Position numbers and translations under genes: made by a program. Of a stretch of DNA of 32,395 nucleotides, positions 1 to 7,708 are shown in pieces. The stretch spans positions 1-32,395 of the forward strand of contig JAGBJI010000010.1 of NCBI GenBank assembly GCA_017934545.1. The letters are read 5' to 3'. The number at the start of each line of letters is the position of its first letter. The stretch's first letter is position 1. A model generated the notes under the pieces. It saw nothing but the letters and a program-made list of their open reading frames with translations. It made no database searches and was not told where the DNA came from. The stretch is from Bacteroidales bacterium. Lineage in GTDB: Bacteria; Bacteroidota; Bacteroidia; Bacteroidales; P3.

Positions 1-46
1 AGGACTGAAAATCCTTGTGTCACCGGTTCAAATCCTGTCGATGCCA
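1..46 (+). tRNA. tRNA-Phe (GAA), 3' part; 5' end lies outside the window
   Basis: The anticodon loop CTGAAAA at 5-11 sits between AGGA and TCCT and gives anticodon GAA (Phe). It is followed by a 5-nt variable loop (17-21), a T arm with loop TTCAAAT (27-33) whose stem has one C/T mismatch, the 3' acceptor strand CGATGCC (39-45) and discriminator A46. CCA is not encoded, because C-G-T-G follows. The 5' acceptor strand and D arm are upstream of the window, so acceptor pairing cannot be checked. Confidence 0.88.
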
Positions 47-55
47 CGTGTTTCA

Positions 56-89
56 AACGGAACCGAAATCATATTCGGTTCCGTTTTTT
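56..89 (+). terminator. Rho-independent terminator of the tRNA transcript
   Basis: A perfect 12-bp stem (56-67 with 74-85) with a 6-nt loop is followed by a T run reaching 89. It starts ten bases after the tRNA end. Nothing gene-like is seen in the next 100 bases (90-193). Confidence 0.9.
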
Positions 90-193
90 ATTGTCCCTGC
101 GGCAAAGAATATCCGCTTAAATACTCCTGATTCATATTTACAATTCTGCATTACGCCCGAAATGCAAAGTATATTCTTGCTTTACGCCTACTC

Positions 194-311
194 TTTTCAG
201 AACACAATTAAAAAAAACATATGTATTTTTTCAAAAAAACATATGAATTTTAATCAAAAAACATATGTTTTTCGTTTTAAATACATATGTTTTTTATTTT
301 TAGATTCTGAA
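194..311 (+). repeat. Array 1: four CATATG units at exact 22-bp spacing
   Basis: CATATG occurs at 218, 240, 262 and 284, a spacing of 22, 22 and 22 bp. Each core lies between an A-tract and a T-rich tract. One further period out on each side are TTTCAGAA (about 195-201) and TTCTGAAAA (about 306-313), which are inverted relative to each other. The stretch 211-272 matches array 3 with a single mismatch. The array lies between the tRNA terminator and the ECF-type promoter of the next operon. A 103-codon reading frame over it is low-complexity and is not a gene. Confidence 0.93.
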
Positions 312-355
312 AACAATATTTTTTAATGCCGTCTAAAAAAATTTTTTACTGCAAT

Positions 356-382
356 TGTAACATTTTTACCCTCCCGTGCGTC
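356..382 (+). promoter_or_regulatory. ECF sigma-type promoter of the 450-3588 operon
   Basis: TGTAACA (356-362) carries a GTAAC-type -35 element. CGTC (379-382) follows the GTAAC after 17 nt, matching the usual ECF-sigma -35/-10 layout. No housekeeping TTTG/TAnnTTTG pair is seen here. The operon encodes an ECF sigma factor as its second gene, so autoregulation is the natural inference. Confidence 0.65.
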
Positions 383-449
383 ATACTTGTGTAAAGAATA
401 AAACAAAAGGATTAACGTTTTAATATTTATAAATAAAATTTAACAAAAG

Positions 450-1118
450 ATGAAGACAGTAAAAATCACGGCAATCATGCTAATCAGTGCAATGTGTTTA
501 GGTTTTTCTTCCTTAAAGGCACAGGAGCAAACTAAAAAATGGCAATACACGGGCGGAATAGAAATAAATTTTGATTTCTTGTCCGCAAACAAAGGTTGGA
601 AGCCCGCAGCGGGTTCACGGCCTGCAGGTTTCGGCGAAGGATTGGGTATAAACTTGGGAGCAAGATACGGAAGGGCATTCTTTGTTTTTGATATTGAATT
701 ATCAGGTACGGGCAATTTCAGCTCAAATACCTCAACCTGCGATTTTACCTCAGGACTTATGGGTTTTAAGATAGGATACGATTTTCTGAAATTCAAAGAG
801 CCTCATTCCAAACAAGGACTTACCTTTGTAACGGGACTGTTGTTCGGCTCCAACTCGTTGAAATACGATTTCAAAGCCATAACAGACCAAACTACGGTGA
901 TGGGTGCGAGAAATCTTTCGGCCAACTTCAACCAATCGGTCATGTATGTTCCTTTGGAATTGAGATGGAAATTAGAGTCGGCATACATCGGACTGTCGTA
1001 CATGCTTAACGTGTACCGCGGCGAAGTGACTTCGGGCGTTATTTCAACCTCTGAAATAACCGACGCTCCTAACATCAACGTTCTGCCTTTGCGTTTGAGC
1101 TTCGGATTGCAATTCTAA
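450..1118 (+). CDS. Outer-membrane beta-barrel protein (porin-family-like), first gene of ECF operon
   Basis: A 222-aa protein with a Sec signal peptide (residues 1 to about 24, ending LKAQ). The rest alternates short hydrophobic/aromatic strands with Gly- and Ser-rich turns and ends in aromatic Phe (SFGLQF), as outer-membrane barrels do. The size fits an eight-stranded barrel of the PF13568-like type. It is followed after 19 bp by the ECF sigma gene and sits behind an ECF-type promoter. It may be a target or sensor of the envelope signal handled by that sigma factor; this is inferred from position. No specific ligand can be named. Confidence 0.75.
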   Translation: MKTVKITAIMLISAMCLGFSSLKAQEQTKKWQYTGGIEINFDFLSANKGWKPAAGSRPAGFGEGLGINLGARYGRAFFVFDIELSGTGNFSSNTSTCDFTSGLMGFKIGYDFLKFKEPHSKQGLTFVTGLLFGSNSLKYDFKAITDQTTVMGARNLSANFNQSVMYVPLELRWKLESAYIGLSYMLNVYRGEVTSGVISTSEITDAPNINVLPLRLSFGLQF

Positions 1119-1137
1119 AACTCCGTAAACCTCATAT

Positions 1138-1632
1138 TTGTCGGCACTGCAAACCTTGACTGCACGCAAGTATAATACATATGTAAAGGATTTTTCCGAC
1201 AATGCTTTCCGCTTTGCTTACACCTTGGTCAGACAAAGGGAAACGGCGGAGGATATTGTGCAGGACGTATTTCTGAAACTCTGGGAAACGGGCGGCAATA
1301 TCTGCAAAGAAAAAATCAAATCTTGGATATTTTCGTCCGTTTACCACAAATCAATTGACTGCCTGCGTAAACAACGCAATTTCGACGCCATTGACGGGTG
1401 CAAAGAAGAGGTTTATCAACCGCAGATGATAATAAAAGAAGAGTTGGATAAGTTTTTGCAACAACTGCCCGCCGTTCAAAAGTCCGTTTTGGTGTTAAAA
1501 GACGAGGAAGGCTACAAATACGAAGAGATAAGTCAGATACTGAACTTGTCAATGGAGCAGGTAAAGGTGTATCTTTACAGGGCAAGAAAACAAATGCAAC
1601 AAATGATAAAAACGAAAGACAATTTGTTATGA
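1138..1632 (+). CDS. ECF subfamily RNA polymerase sigma-70 factor
   Basis: A 164-aa protein with sigma region 2 (about residues 15-75; FRFAYTLVRQ, then AEDIVQDVFLKLWE, the typical core-binding segment) and sigma region 4 (about 100-155; LPAVQKSVLVL, then YEEISQILNLS..QVKVYLYRARKQM helix-turn-helix). It directs RNA polymerase to ECF promoters. No ATG is available: an in-frame TAA lies at 1126-1128 and the first in-frame ATG is inside region 4, so a TTG at 1138 (or CTG 1147 / TTG 1156) must be used. The stop overlaps the anti-sigma start by 4 bp (ATGA), indicating translational coupling. It is likely autoregulated from the promoter at 356-382. Confidence 0.92.
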   Translation: MSALQTLTARKYNTYVKDFSDNAFRFAYTLVRQRETAEDIVQDVFLKLWETGGNICKEKIKSWIFSSVYHKSIDCLRKQRNFDAIDGCKEEVYQPQMIIKEELDKFLQQLPAVQKSVLVLKDEEGYKYEEISQILNLSMEQVKVYLYRARKQMQQMIKTKDNLL

Positions 1633-2303
1633 TAACACTTGATAATTACGAAGCGTTTTTGCTTGACAAAGCCGAAGGTACGCTAAGCAAGCAAGCCGAA
1701 AGAGAGTTGGATGAATTTTTATCCCTCCACCATGAACTCAACGGCGGCATTATTGATACGGACAGTGAAATAAAGTTCACGTATTCTACAAACGAAGAAT
1801 TCAAACTAAAAAAAACTTTGATGCGTCCTGTTTTCAATGCTTTCACATGGGTAAAAGCGGCGACGGTTGCGCTTTTCGTTGTTGCATCTGCATATTTTGT
1901 CTATACGTTTTCTGATAATACGACGCCTGACAGCCCTGTTGCAAAAGTTCCTTCCGTACCCCAACACGTCAGTTCTACAATTAAAAGCGTTGATACCGTA
2001 ACCTACGCCGTTAAACCGCAAAAACACGTAACGCAAAACATAAAACCAATAATCAAAAACGAAAAAACACAGGATTTAATTAATGAAGAACCTATTGCGG
2101 TTTATGAAGAATCCCAACCCAATACTGAACCTAAAACAACCGAAACGCAAAACACTGCAAAACAAACGGATTTGCTTATAGTATACAAGCAATCGGACAG
2201 AACGGAATCACAAAATCTTGTAGCCTATGCAGAACCCGAGCCGACAGGATTGAAAAAAATGAGAAACGAAGCTAAAGAATTTTTTAACAAAATAAGAGGA
2301 TAA
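1629..2303 (+). CDS. Membrane-bound anti-sigma factor (single TM)
   Basis: A 224-aa protein. The N-terminal cytoplasmic part (about 1-45; NYEAFLLDKAEGTLS followed by a LDEFLSLHHEL segment) resembles the short helical anti-sigma domain found after Bacteroidetes ECF genes. A single membrane helix lies at about 75-93, followed by a Thr/Lys/Glu-rich, low-complexity periplasmic tail to residue 224. No HxxxCxxC zinc motif is present. It starts inside the sigma gene stop (4-bp overlap), the classic sigma/anti-sigma arrangement. It presumably holds the sigma factor at the inner membrane. The assignment rests on topology and context more than on strong motifs. Confidence 0.75.
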   Translation: MITLDNYEAFLLDKAEGTLSKQAERELDEFLSLHHELNGGIIDTDSEIKFTYSTNEEFKLKKTLMRPVFNAFTWVKAATVALFVVASAYFVYTFSDNTTPDSPVAKVPSVPQHVSSTIKSVDTVTYAVKPQKHVTQNIKPIIKNEKTQDLINEEPIAVYEESQPNTEPKTTETQNTAKQTDLLIVYKQSDRTESQNLVAYAEPEPTGLKKMRNEAKEFFNKIRG

Positions 2304-2307
2304 AACC

Positions 2308-3588
2308 ATGAAAGCAACAAAAATTTTATTCTTATATGTATTCGCTGCATTGATATTACCGTGTACTGCACAGAACAGTATCTCCCAAGCAACGGACACG
2401 CCAATCAACCACGTAAAAATAAAAAACAACTCACACAAAACATATATAAACATATCGTCTTCAAGAGTTACTGACACGGTATCGGTATTATTTGCAACAG
2501 GCAGTGAAAACGCTGCGAAGATTGCAGGCTTGTTTTCCGTCAGGGGTGACACTCTGACGGTGGAAGATAAACAAATATCCGCCGATGCAGACATCACCAT
2601 AGAGTTACGCCTGAAAAACTGCCCGAAAACGCTTACTGCTTACGGCAATTCAGATGTTGCCATGCTCAACAATGAAACCGTCTGCATGTTTTCACTGTTT
2701 ACCGAAGACAATTCACGCTTTTGTATGATATGTCCGCAGACTTTTGTTGCCGATACACTGATAATCAAAGCCGACAGCACGTCGCAATGTATAGTTTCGG
2801 ACAGTATTGCGGTGAAAAAACACCTTGACATTGAGGCTGACGGTTCTGCACAAATACGTTGCCACAAGTATTCGTTCCCTTCGCAATATTGCAGATTGAA
2901 TCAAAACGGCGGAAAAATATTTTTGGACAATAAGCCGTTTGACATACACTCTGATTTGGAGCGTCAGCAAAACAATCTTCCGAGCGGGGTAAACAGCTTG
3001 CAGTTTTATTGGAAAATTTCGGCAGACGCAGGCTTCGTTGTACCCAAATCTGATTTCTGGGGAAGAGCATATGCATATAATGACAATTTTGACTTCCTTT
3101 GGCAAATCAATTTCCCTCACAAAAACTCCCTTATCGCAGGTTGGGGATTCGGATTCAAATATTTGCATTTCAGTGCTGACGGATATTCCGACGGATTGAA
3201 CGTTGAAAACAAAAACAATCAGATTTTGTACCGCACATGCCAAACCGTACGTTTCCCCGTTATGTACCGACGCTATTTGGACAACACCGCAAACGCTCCG
3301 AGTGTTGACATAGGACTGACACCTTATATTATATTGCGGCCGTCATGGCATATGAAATATTCCGATGCCACGGACACCAAACCTTTGTCAAAATCAGCCG
3401 TAACGTTTGAAGACGTGAACCGAAAATTTCAACTTGACGCTTATTTAGGGCTTAACTTGGGACGGAAGTTTTCAATATATACGCAGGCAAGTCTTCTGCC
3501 CGTATTGGACAAAGCAAAGACTGATAAAATGCGTTCAATAACCGTGGGAATAAGTTATAAGTTGGATTTTACTACTTGGAATTGGTAA
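2308..3588 (+). CDS. Secreted adhesin-head (GIN/DUF2807-like) plus C-terminal outer-membrane barrel protein
   Basis: A 426-aa protein starting 4 bp after the anti-sigma gene. Signal peptide about 1-21 (ends CTAQ). Residues about 40-215 are beta-rich with repeating short strands (for example LTAYGNSDVAML and LDIEADGSAQI), which resembles the GIN/DUF2807 putative auto-transporter adhesin head seen in other ECF-anti-sigma operons of the phylum. From about residue 230 to the end there are amphipathic strands rich in Tyr/Phe/Trp and Gly (LIAGWGFGFKYLHF; SITVGISYKLDF), consistent with an outer-membrane barrel. The likely location is the outer membrane or cell surface, and the function is unknown. 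Confidence 0.65.
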   Translation: MKATKILFLYVFAALILPCTAQNSISQATDTPINHVKIKNNSHKTYINISSSRVTDTVSVLFATGSENAAKIAGLFSVRGDTLTVEDKQISADADITIELRLKNCPKTLTAYGNSDVAMLNNETVCMFSLFTEDNSRFCMICPQTFVADTLIIKADSTSQCIVSDSIAVKKHLDIEADGSAQIRCHKYSFPSQYCRLNQNGGKIFLDNKPFDIHSDLERQQNNLPSGVNSLQFYWKISADAGFVVPKSDFWGRAYAYNDNFDFLWQINFPHKNSLIAGWGFGFKYLHFSADGYSDGLNVENKNNQILYRTCQTVRFPVMYRRYLDNTANAPSVDIGLTPYIILRPSWHMKYSDATDTKPLSKSAVTFEDVNRKFQLDAYLGLNLGRKFSIYTQASLLPVLDKAKTDKMRSITVGISYKLDFTTWNW

Positions 3589-3681
3589 AAGAATAAAAAA
3601 TATTAACAAAAACTTTTTTGCCGCACTTTATGCATGTTTTTCCTTGGCAAAACCAATAAACAGTGTGATTAAAAAAGATTC

Positions 3682-3800
3682 TTTTCTGAAAGTAAAAATA
3701 AAAAACATATGTTTTTGAAATAAAAAACATATGTTTTTTGATTGAAATACATATGTTTTTTTCTCAAAATACATATGTATTTTTGTTTTCTTTTGCGAAA
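3682..3800 (-). repeat. Array 2: four CATATG units at exact 22-bp spacing (inverted orientation)
   Basis: CATATG occurs at 3706, 3728, 3750 and 3772, all 22 bp apart, each with an A-tract before and a T-tract after. The next phased units outside are TTTTCTGAA (about 3682-3690) and TTTTGCGAAAA (about 3791-3801). Its reverse complement aligns with arrays 1 and 3 (the unit ending in GTATTTT comes first), so this copy is flipped. It lies in the 234-bp space between two converging genes. A TTTTTTGCC (3614-3622) and a GGCAAAA (3646-3652) lie further left. Confidence 0.93.
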
Positions 3801-3822
3801 ACAATTTTGTAAAGCCAAACTC

Positions 3823-5352
3823 TTACAGATTAATCTTCGCTATGGCTGTATCCAAACGGAACAATATCTCCTGTTTGCCTAACACTTTCATTATATCCAG
3901 CATATTCGGTCCTTTGGTGTCGCCCACAACCGAAAGACGAAGGCAATTCATTATCTGTCCCATGTTAAGTTCATTTTTCGGAATGTAGTCCATAAGGAAA
4001 TCTTCGGCTTTTTCAGCCCAATCATTATCCTCTATATCATGCAAATGTTGCGATATTGTCTGCATGATTGCACCCGTTCCTTCTTTCCAACGCTTTTTCA
4101 ATGCTTTTTCTGCGTACTGTTCAGGCCGTACAAAGAAATAATCGCTGTTTAACCACAACTCATTGGCAAACGAACAACGCTCTTTGACCAAGCCGACTAC
4201 CTGTTTAACGGTTTGATACTCTGTATTGATACCTTTTTGTTGCAATTGCTTTTGATAAACTTCGGCAAGTTCGTCATCTGAAACTTGTTGCAAATATTGG
4301 TGATTAAACCATTTGGCTTTGTCAAGGTCAAATTTGGCTCCGTGTTTGGATATTCTGTCTATGGAAAACTTGTTTACCAACTCGTCCAATGAGAATATCT
4401 CCTGTTCGGTTCCGTCATTCCAACCCAAAAGTGCCAACATGTTAACCACAGCCTGCGGCAGATAGCCGCTTTCTCTGTATCCGGAAGATATTTCCCCGCT
4501 TTTGTTATCGTGCCATTGCAACGGGAAGACAGGAAATCCCAATCTGTCGCCGTCGCGTTTGGAAAGTTTGCCCTTACCGTCGGGTTTAAGCAACAAAGGC
4601 AGATGTGCAAACTCGGGCATCGTATCTTCCCAACCGAAAGCACGGTAAAGCGATACGTGCAACGGACAACTCGGCAGCCACTCTTCACCTCTGATGACAT
4701 GGGTTATATGCATCAATCTATCATCTACTATATTGGCCAGATGGTAAGTAGGCATGCCGTCGCTTTTGTAAAGAACTTTGTCGTCCAAGAGTGAAGAGTC
4801 CACGCTGATATGCCCTCTTATCAAATCGTCAAACTCAATTTTCTCCCCTTTTTCAAATTTGAATCTTATAACATATGCTTCTCCCTGTTCCAAACGCCGC
4901 TGCACCTCATCGGCAGGCAATGACAACGAATTCTTAAGCGTGTTTCTTGTATTGCAATCATATTGGAAAGTCTGCTTTTGTGCTTCCGCTTCCTGCCTTT
5001 TGGCGTTCAGCTCTTCGGGAGTGTCAAAAGCATAGTATGCTTTGCCCCTGTTGACAAGTTCAAGTGCGTAATCTTTGTAAAGATGTTTGCGTTCTGACTG
5101 ACGGTAAGGACCGTATGGTCCGCCCATTGTCACGCCTTCGTCAAATTTAAGTCCCAACCACTGAAATGATTCTATAATATATTGTTCTGCACCCTCAACA
5201 AAACGCGTTTGGTCTGTGTCTTCTATTCTTAAAATGAAATCTCCGCCGTTTTGTTTTGCAAACAAATAATTGTACAACGCCGTTCTGACCCCTCCTATAT
5301 GCAACGGACCGGTAGGCGAAGGTGCAAATCTTACTCTTACTTTATGTTCCAT
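3823..5352 (-). CDS. gltX: Glutamate--tRNA ligase
   Basis: A 509-aa class I aminoacyl-tRNA synthetase that charges tRNA-Glu with glutamate in the cytosol. The catalytic fold begins [12 protein letters not shown], with the HIGH-type motif at residues 18-21. IEDTDQTR (43-50) and the KMSKS-type motif KLSKRDG (262-268) follow. The C-terminal anticodon-binding helical part runs to residue 509. Length and N-terminus match bacterial GluRS, and the ATG at 5352 is immediately upstream of the conserved start of the fold. It is monocistronic, diverging from the ABC transporter genes and converging on the envelope operon across array 2. Confidence 0.97.
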   Translation of the reverse strand: MEHKVRVRFAPSPTGPLHIGGVRTALYNYLFAKQNGGDFILRIEDTDQTRFVEGAEQYIIESFQWLGLKFDEGVTMGGPYGPYRQSERKHLYKDYALELVNRGKAYYAFDTPEELNAKRQEAEAQKQTFQYDCNTRNTLKNSLSLPADEVQRRLEQGEAYVIRFKFEKGEKIEFDDLIRGHISVDSSLLDDKVLYKSDGMPTYHLANIVDDRLMHITHVIRGEEWLPSCPLHVSLYRAFGWEDTMPEFAHLPLLLKPDGKGKLSKRDGDRLGFPVFPLQWHDNKSGEISSGYRESGYLPQAVVNMLALLGWNDGTEQEIFSLDELVNKFSIDRISKHGAKFDLDKAKWFNHQYLQQVSDDELAEVYQKQLQQKGINTEYQTVKQVVGLVKERCSFANELWLNSDYFFVRPEQYAEKALKKRWKEGTGAIMQTISQHLHDIEDNDWAEKAEDFLMDYIPKNELNMGQIMNCLRLSVVGDTKGPNMLDIMKVLGKQEILFRLDTAIAKINL

Positions 5353-5398
5353 TATGTTTTTATGTATTATTAATGTGTGAATACTTGATTTTAAGTTG

Positions 5399-5406
5399 CA
5401 AAAATA
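5399..5406 (-). promoter_or_regulatory. Probable gltX -7 element (TATTTTTG)
   Basis: Read on the reverse strand this is TATTTTTG, a match to the Bacteroidetes -7 consensus TAnnTTTG, about 47 bp upstream of the gltX ATG. The -33 position has only a weak TTTA-like match. Confidence 0.45.
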
Positions 5407-5432
5407 CGCAAAATATTAATATCATATAAACA

Positions 5433-5465
5433 TTTTAACCAACCTGTTAATTTTTTGTATCTTTG
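5433..5465 (+). promoter_or_regulatory. Promoter of the ABC ATPase/binding-protein operon
   Basis: TATCTTTG at 5458-5465 is a perfect -7 element, with a TTTT at 5433-5436 as a -33-like element 21 bp upstream. It decides the gene start: transcription would begin near 5472, so an upstream TTG at 5455 cannot be used and the ATG at 5500 is the start. Confidence 0.7.
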
Positions 5466-5499
5466 CAATTGCAAAAAAATAACAACAACTTTATCTCTT

Positions 5500-6282
5500 A
5501 TGACAACACAATCTGGTGACACGGCAATAATCACCGCACACAATATTTCGTACAGCACACACTGCACCGAAATATTACACAACATGAGTTTCAATATCCG
5601 TCCCCGCTCGCTTACGGGCATTATAGGAATGAACGGAAGCGGCAAAACCACATTGATGAAACTGCTTTGCAATCTGATAAATCCTTCTTCGGGGGAAATA
5701 CATCTTAAAGACAAACCTTTGAACAGTTATTCCCGCAGGGAATTGTCAAAAAACATTTCCATGGTTTTTCAAAACAATCCGACGGATTTTGATTTTTCCG
5801 CCCTGCAAATAGTTTTGATGGGACGCATGCCCTATCAAAAAATGCTGTCAAGGGAAACCGACGAAGACTTTGCTGCGTGTAAACAAGCCATGTGCCAAAC
5901 CCAGACGTGGCATCTGCGAAACCGTAACATCAATTCGCTTTCGGGCGGTGAGAAACAACGCATCTTCATTGCCAGAAGCCTTGCCCAGCACACCGATGTT
6001 CTGCTTTTGGACGAGCCTGTTGCCAATTTGGACATCAAACATCAATACGAGATAATGAATCTGTTGAAAGAAATACAGTCTTCCCGCTCTGCAACCGTTG
6101 TAACAGTGCTTCACGATTTGAGCCTTGCCTTAAAATATTCCGATTATATATTGGCACTAAAGCAAGGTAACCTTTTTATGATTGACAATACCGAAAAAGT
6201 GCTTACACCCGGCAACATTTCCCTCTTGTTTGAAGTTTCTGCGGGTATAACCGATGATAAAAACGTAATTATAACCAAATAA
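5500..6282 (+). CDS. ABC transporter ATP-binding protein, FecE/BtuD-like (iron-chelate/cobalamin family)
   Basis: A 260-aa ATPase with Walker A GMNGSGKTT (43-51), Q-loop Gln91, signature LSGGEKQR (147-154), Walker B VLLLDEP (167-173) and switch His205. The order and spacing, and the LHDLSLALKYSD segment, match ATPases that power uptake of ferric siderophores, heme or cobalamin through FecCD/BtuC-type permeases. The binding protein gene follows 2 bp downstream. No permease gene lies beside it, which is unusual. Start chosen from the promoter at 5433-5465. Confidence 0.9.
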   Translation: MTTQSGDTAIITAHNISYSTHCTEILHNMSFNIRPRSLTGIIGMNGSGKTTLMKLLCNLINPSSGEIHLKDKPLNSYSRRELSKNISMVFQNNPTDFDFSALQIVLMGRMPYQKMLSRETDEDFAACKQAMCQTQTWHLRNRNINSLSGGEKQRIFIARSLAQHTDVLLLDEPVANLDIKHQYEIMNLLKEIQSSRSATVVTVLHDLSLALKYSDYILALKQGNLFMIDNTEKVLTPGNISLLFEVSAGITDDKNVIITK

Positions 6283-6284
6283 CA

Positions 6285-7178
6285 ATGAAACGTATTATTT
6301 TTTTATGCCTAACGGCATGCGTATTAATAGGCTTGAACGGTTGCAAAAAAACTTCCGTTGAGCCTCAGATAGGGGAAGACAACGTTTACGTATCGTCAAA
6401 CCCGAAAATAAAGAAAGACAATCAGCGTATTGCAAGCGTATCTCCGCAGGTGACGGAAATATTGTTTGCTTTGGGGTGCGGGCAACGGCTTGTCACGCGT
6501 ACGGATTTCTGTAAATTTCCCCCGCAGGCTGAAAAAATCCAATCGGTCGGCGGTATCAACGACGCCAATTTAGAACTTATCATCGCCTTACGGCCTGACA
6601 TTGTGATAACTTCGTCAATTTTTCCGAAAAAATCAGTAACCATGATTGAGGATGCAGGCATTGCGGTGATGAGTTTCAGAGAAGGGTCTAAAATACAAGA
6701 CATGTACGCCGTGATGCGTACCTTGGGCAAGATAACAGGTAAAGAAAAAACAGCGGACAGTTTGATTGAAGACTGCAAACAACGTCTGCACGCCGTGTCC
6801 GTGCAATGCAAAAAACTCTCGGAGCAATCCGCAAGAACAAAGCCCAAAGTCTATTATGTTGTAGGGTTCGGTACAAGCGGTGATTTCTCTGCCGGAGGAG
6901 ATACATACGTAAACGAAATCATCACCTTGGCAGGCGGCGATAACATAGCCAAGAATGCAACCAATTGGTCGTTCAACAAAGAAGAATTATTCCGCAATCA
7001 ACCCGACTATATCTTCGTCCGCAGTTACGACAGGGAGAACTTTATGAACATGCATCCGTACAGCGAACTGAAAGCCGTTAAAGAGGGCAAAGTATTCGGC
7101 ATAGACAACTTGGACAATCAGACGCCCCGCAGCATAGATGCAATAGAATACATCTTTAAAACCATATACCGACAGTAA
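6285..7178 (+). CDS. Periplasmic binding lipoprotein, BtuF/FecB-like (PF01497 type)
   Basis: A 297-aa protein. The lipoprotein signal ends in LNGC (Cys20), so it is probably anchored to a membrane facing the periplasm. RIASVSPQVTEILFALG, then RTDFCKFPP, LIIALRPDIVITSS and the C-terminal ELKAVKEGKVFGID blocks are typical of class III binding proteins for vitamin B12 or iron chelates: two lobes joined by a long helix. It delivers ligand to a FecCD/BtuC permease. The partner ATPase lies 2 bp upstream and a strong terminator follows. Cobalamin versus iron chelate cannot be decided from sequence. Confidence 0.88.
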   Translation: MKRIIFLCLTACVLIGLNGCKKTSVEPQIGEDNVYVSSNPKIKKDNQRIASVSPQVTEILFALGCGQRLVTRTDFCKFPPQAEKIQSVGGINDANLELIIALRPDIVITSSIFPKKSVTMIEDAGIAVMSFREGSKIQDMYAVMRTLGKITGKEKTADSLIEDCKQRLHAVSVQCKKLSEQSARTKPKVYYVVGFGTSGDFSAGGDTYVNEIITLAGGDNIAKNATNWSFNKEELFRNQPDYIFVRSYDRENFMNMHPYSELKAVKEGKVFGIDNLDNQTPRSIDAIEYIFKTIYRQ

Positions 7179-7204
7179 CCAATCATATTTTTATACCAAT
7201 AAAG

Positions 7205-7239
7205 AAGCCGCAACATTTAATACGTTGCGGCTTTTTTTT
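7205..7239 (+). terminator. Rho-independent terminator after the binding-protein gene
   Basis: A 10-bp stem AAGCCGCAAC / GTTGCGGCTT (7205-7214 with 7224-7233) and a 9-nt loop are followed by a T run to 7239, 27 bp after the stop codon. Confidence 0.92.
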
Positions 7240-7264
7240 ATCTGAAACCTTATGCGAAAGATTT

Positions 7265-7385
7265 CTTTTCAGAAAAGAAAAATAAAAAACATATGTATTT
7301 TTTCAAAAAAACATATGAATTTTAATTAAAAAACATATGTTTTTGAAACAAAAAACATATGTTTTTTTGAAATGGTTTTAGAAAA
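7265..7385 (+). repeat. Array 3: four CATATG units at exact 22-bp spacing
   Basis: CATATG occurs at 7290, 7312, 7334 and 7356 (22, 22, 22 bp). TTTTCAGAAAAG (7267-7278) sits one period before the first core and TTTTAGAAAA (7376-7385) one period after the last. Bases 7284-7344 match array 1 with one mismatch in 61. It lies between the terminator at 7205-7239 and the candidate small RNA, in a convergent intergenic region. Confidence 0.93.
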
Positions 7386-7550
7386 GACAATTTTCAGCCG
7401 TTGATTTAACGGCACGTTTTTTGAAGATACAACCAAAGAAGACAAAAAACAATGCTGATTATACTGAAAAGAAAAACATCATCAGTACTATAACCGTAAA
7501 TTTTGTCGGAAAAGAGTTTTTTGTTGTCAATAAACAAACGGATTCGGGGT
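7386..7550. other. Non-coding stretch with no supported gene
   Basis: No credible reading frame or promoter was found. A short inverted repeat GCCGTT/AACGGC (7397-7402 with 7408-7413) followed by ACGTTTTTT could be a weak forward-strand terminator backing up the one at 7205-7239. Confidence 0.5.
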
Positions 7551-7648
7551 AAAAAACTTCCTGCCCGATTCACATCGGACAGGAAGAAAAAAAATGAATG
7601 TAAAAATGATGATGATTTTTATAGTTATTTAAATAACTATCTATGTTG
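7551..7648 (-). ncRNA. Candidate small RNA with its own promoter and terminator
   Basis: A consensus promoter (7655-7686, reverse) points into this stretch, with a start expected near 7648. The RNA would contain a perfect 20-nt palindrome (7621-7640) near its 5' end and finish in a 13-bp hairpin (7557-7586, 4-nt loop) followed by six U (7556-7551). On the reverse strand all 13 pairs form, one as a G-U wobble; on the forward strand the same position is a C/A mismatch. This favours a reverse-strand RNA. No reading frame of note lies within and no gene lies downstream on this strand. Its family is not recognised. Confidence 0.5.
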
Positions 7649-7654
7649 GTTTTG

Positions 7655-7686
7655 CAAAGTTATGCCAATTAGTTGAAACCACCAAA
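7655..7686 (-). promoter_or_regulatory. Bacteroidetes consensus promoter for the candidate small RNA
   Basis: On the reverse strand TTTG (7686-7683), a 20-nt spacer and TAACTTTG (7662-7655) match the -33/-7 consensus without mismatch. No protein gene lies downstream on that strand before the opposing operon. Confidence 0.65.
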
Positions 7687-7708
7687 CTTTTTGGAAAGAA
7701 AATATGCT

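Noticed and set aside
15-326. 103-codon forward reading frame at the window start
   Set aside because: It runs through the tRNA, its terminator and array 1; its Lys/Phe/His-rich repeats simply translate the A-tract/CATATG/T-tract units.
7594-7632. 12-codon forward frame MNVKMMMIFIVI with a GGAAG upstream, like an attenuator leader peptide
   Set aside because: No forward gene lies downstream, and the nearby hairpin precedes rather than follows the frame; it pairs fully only on the reverse strand.
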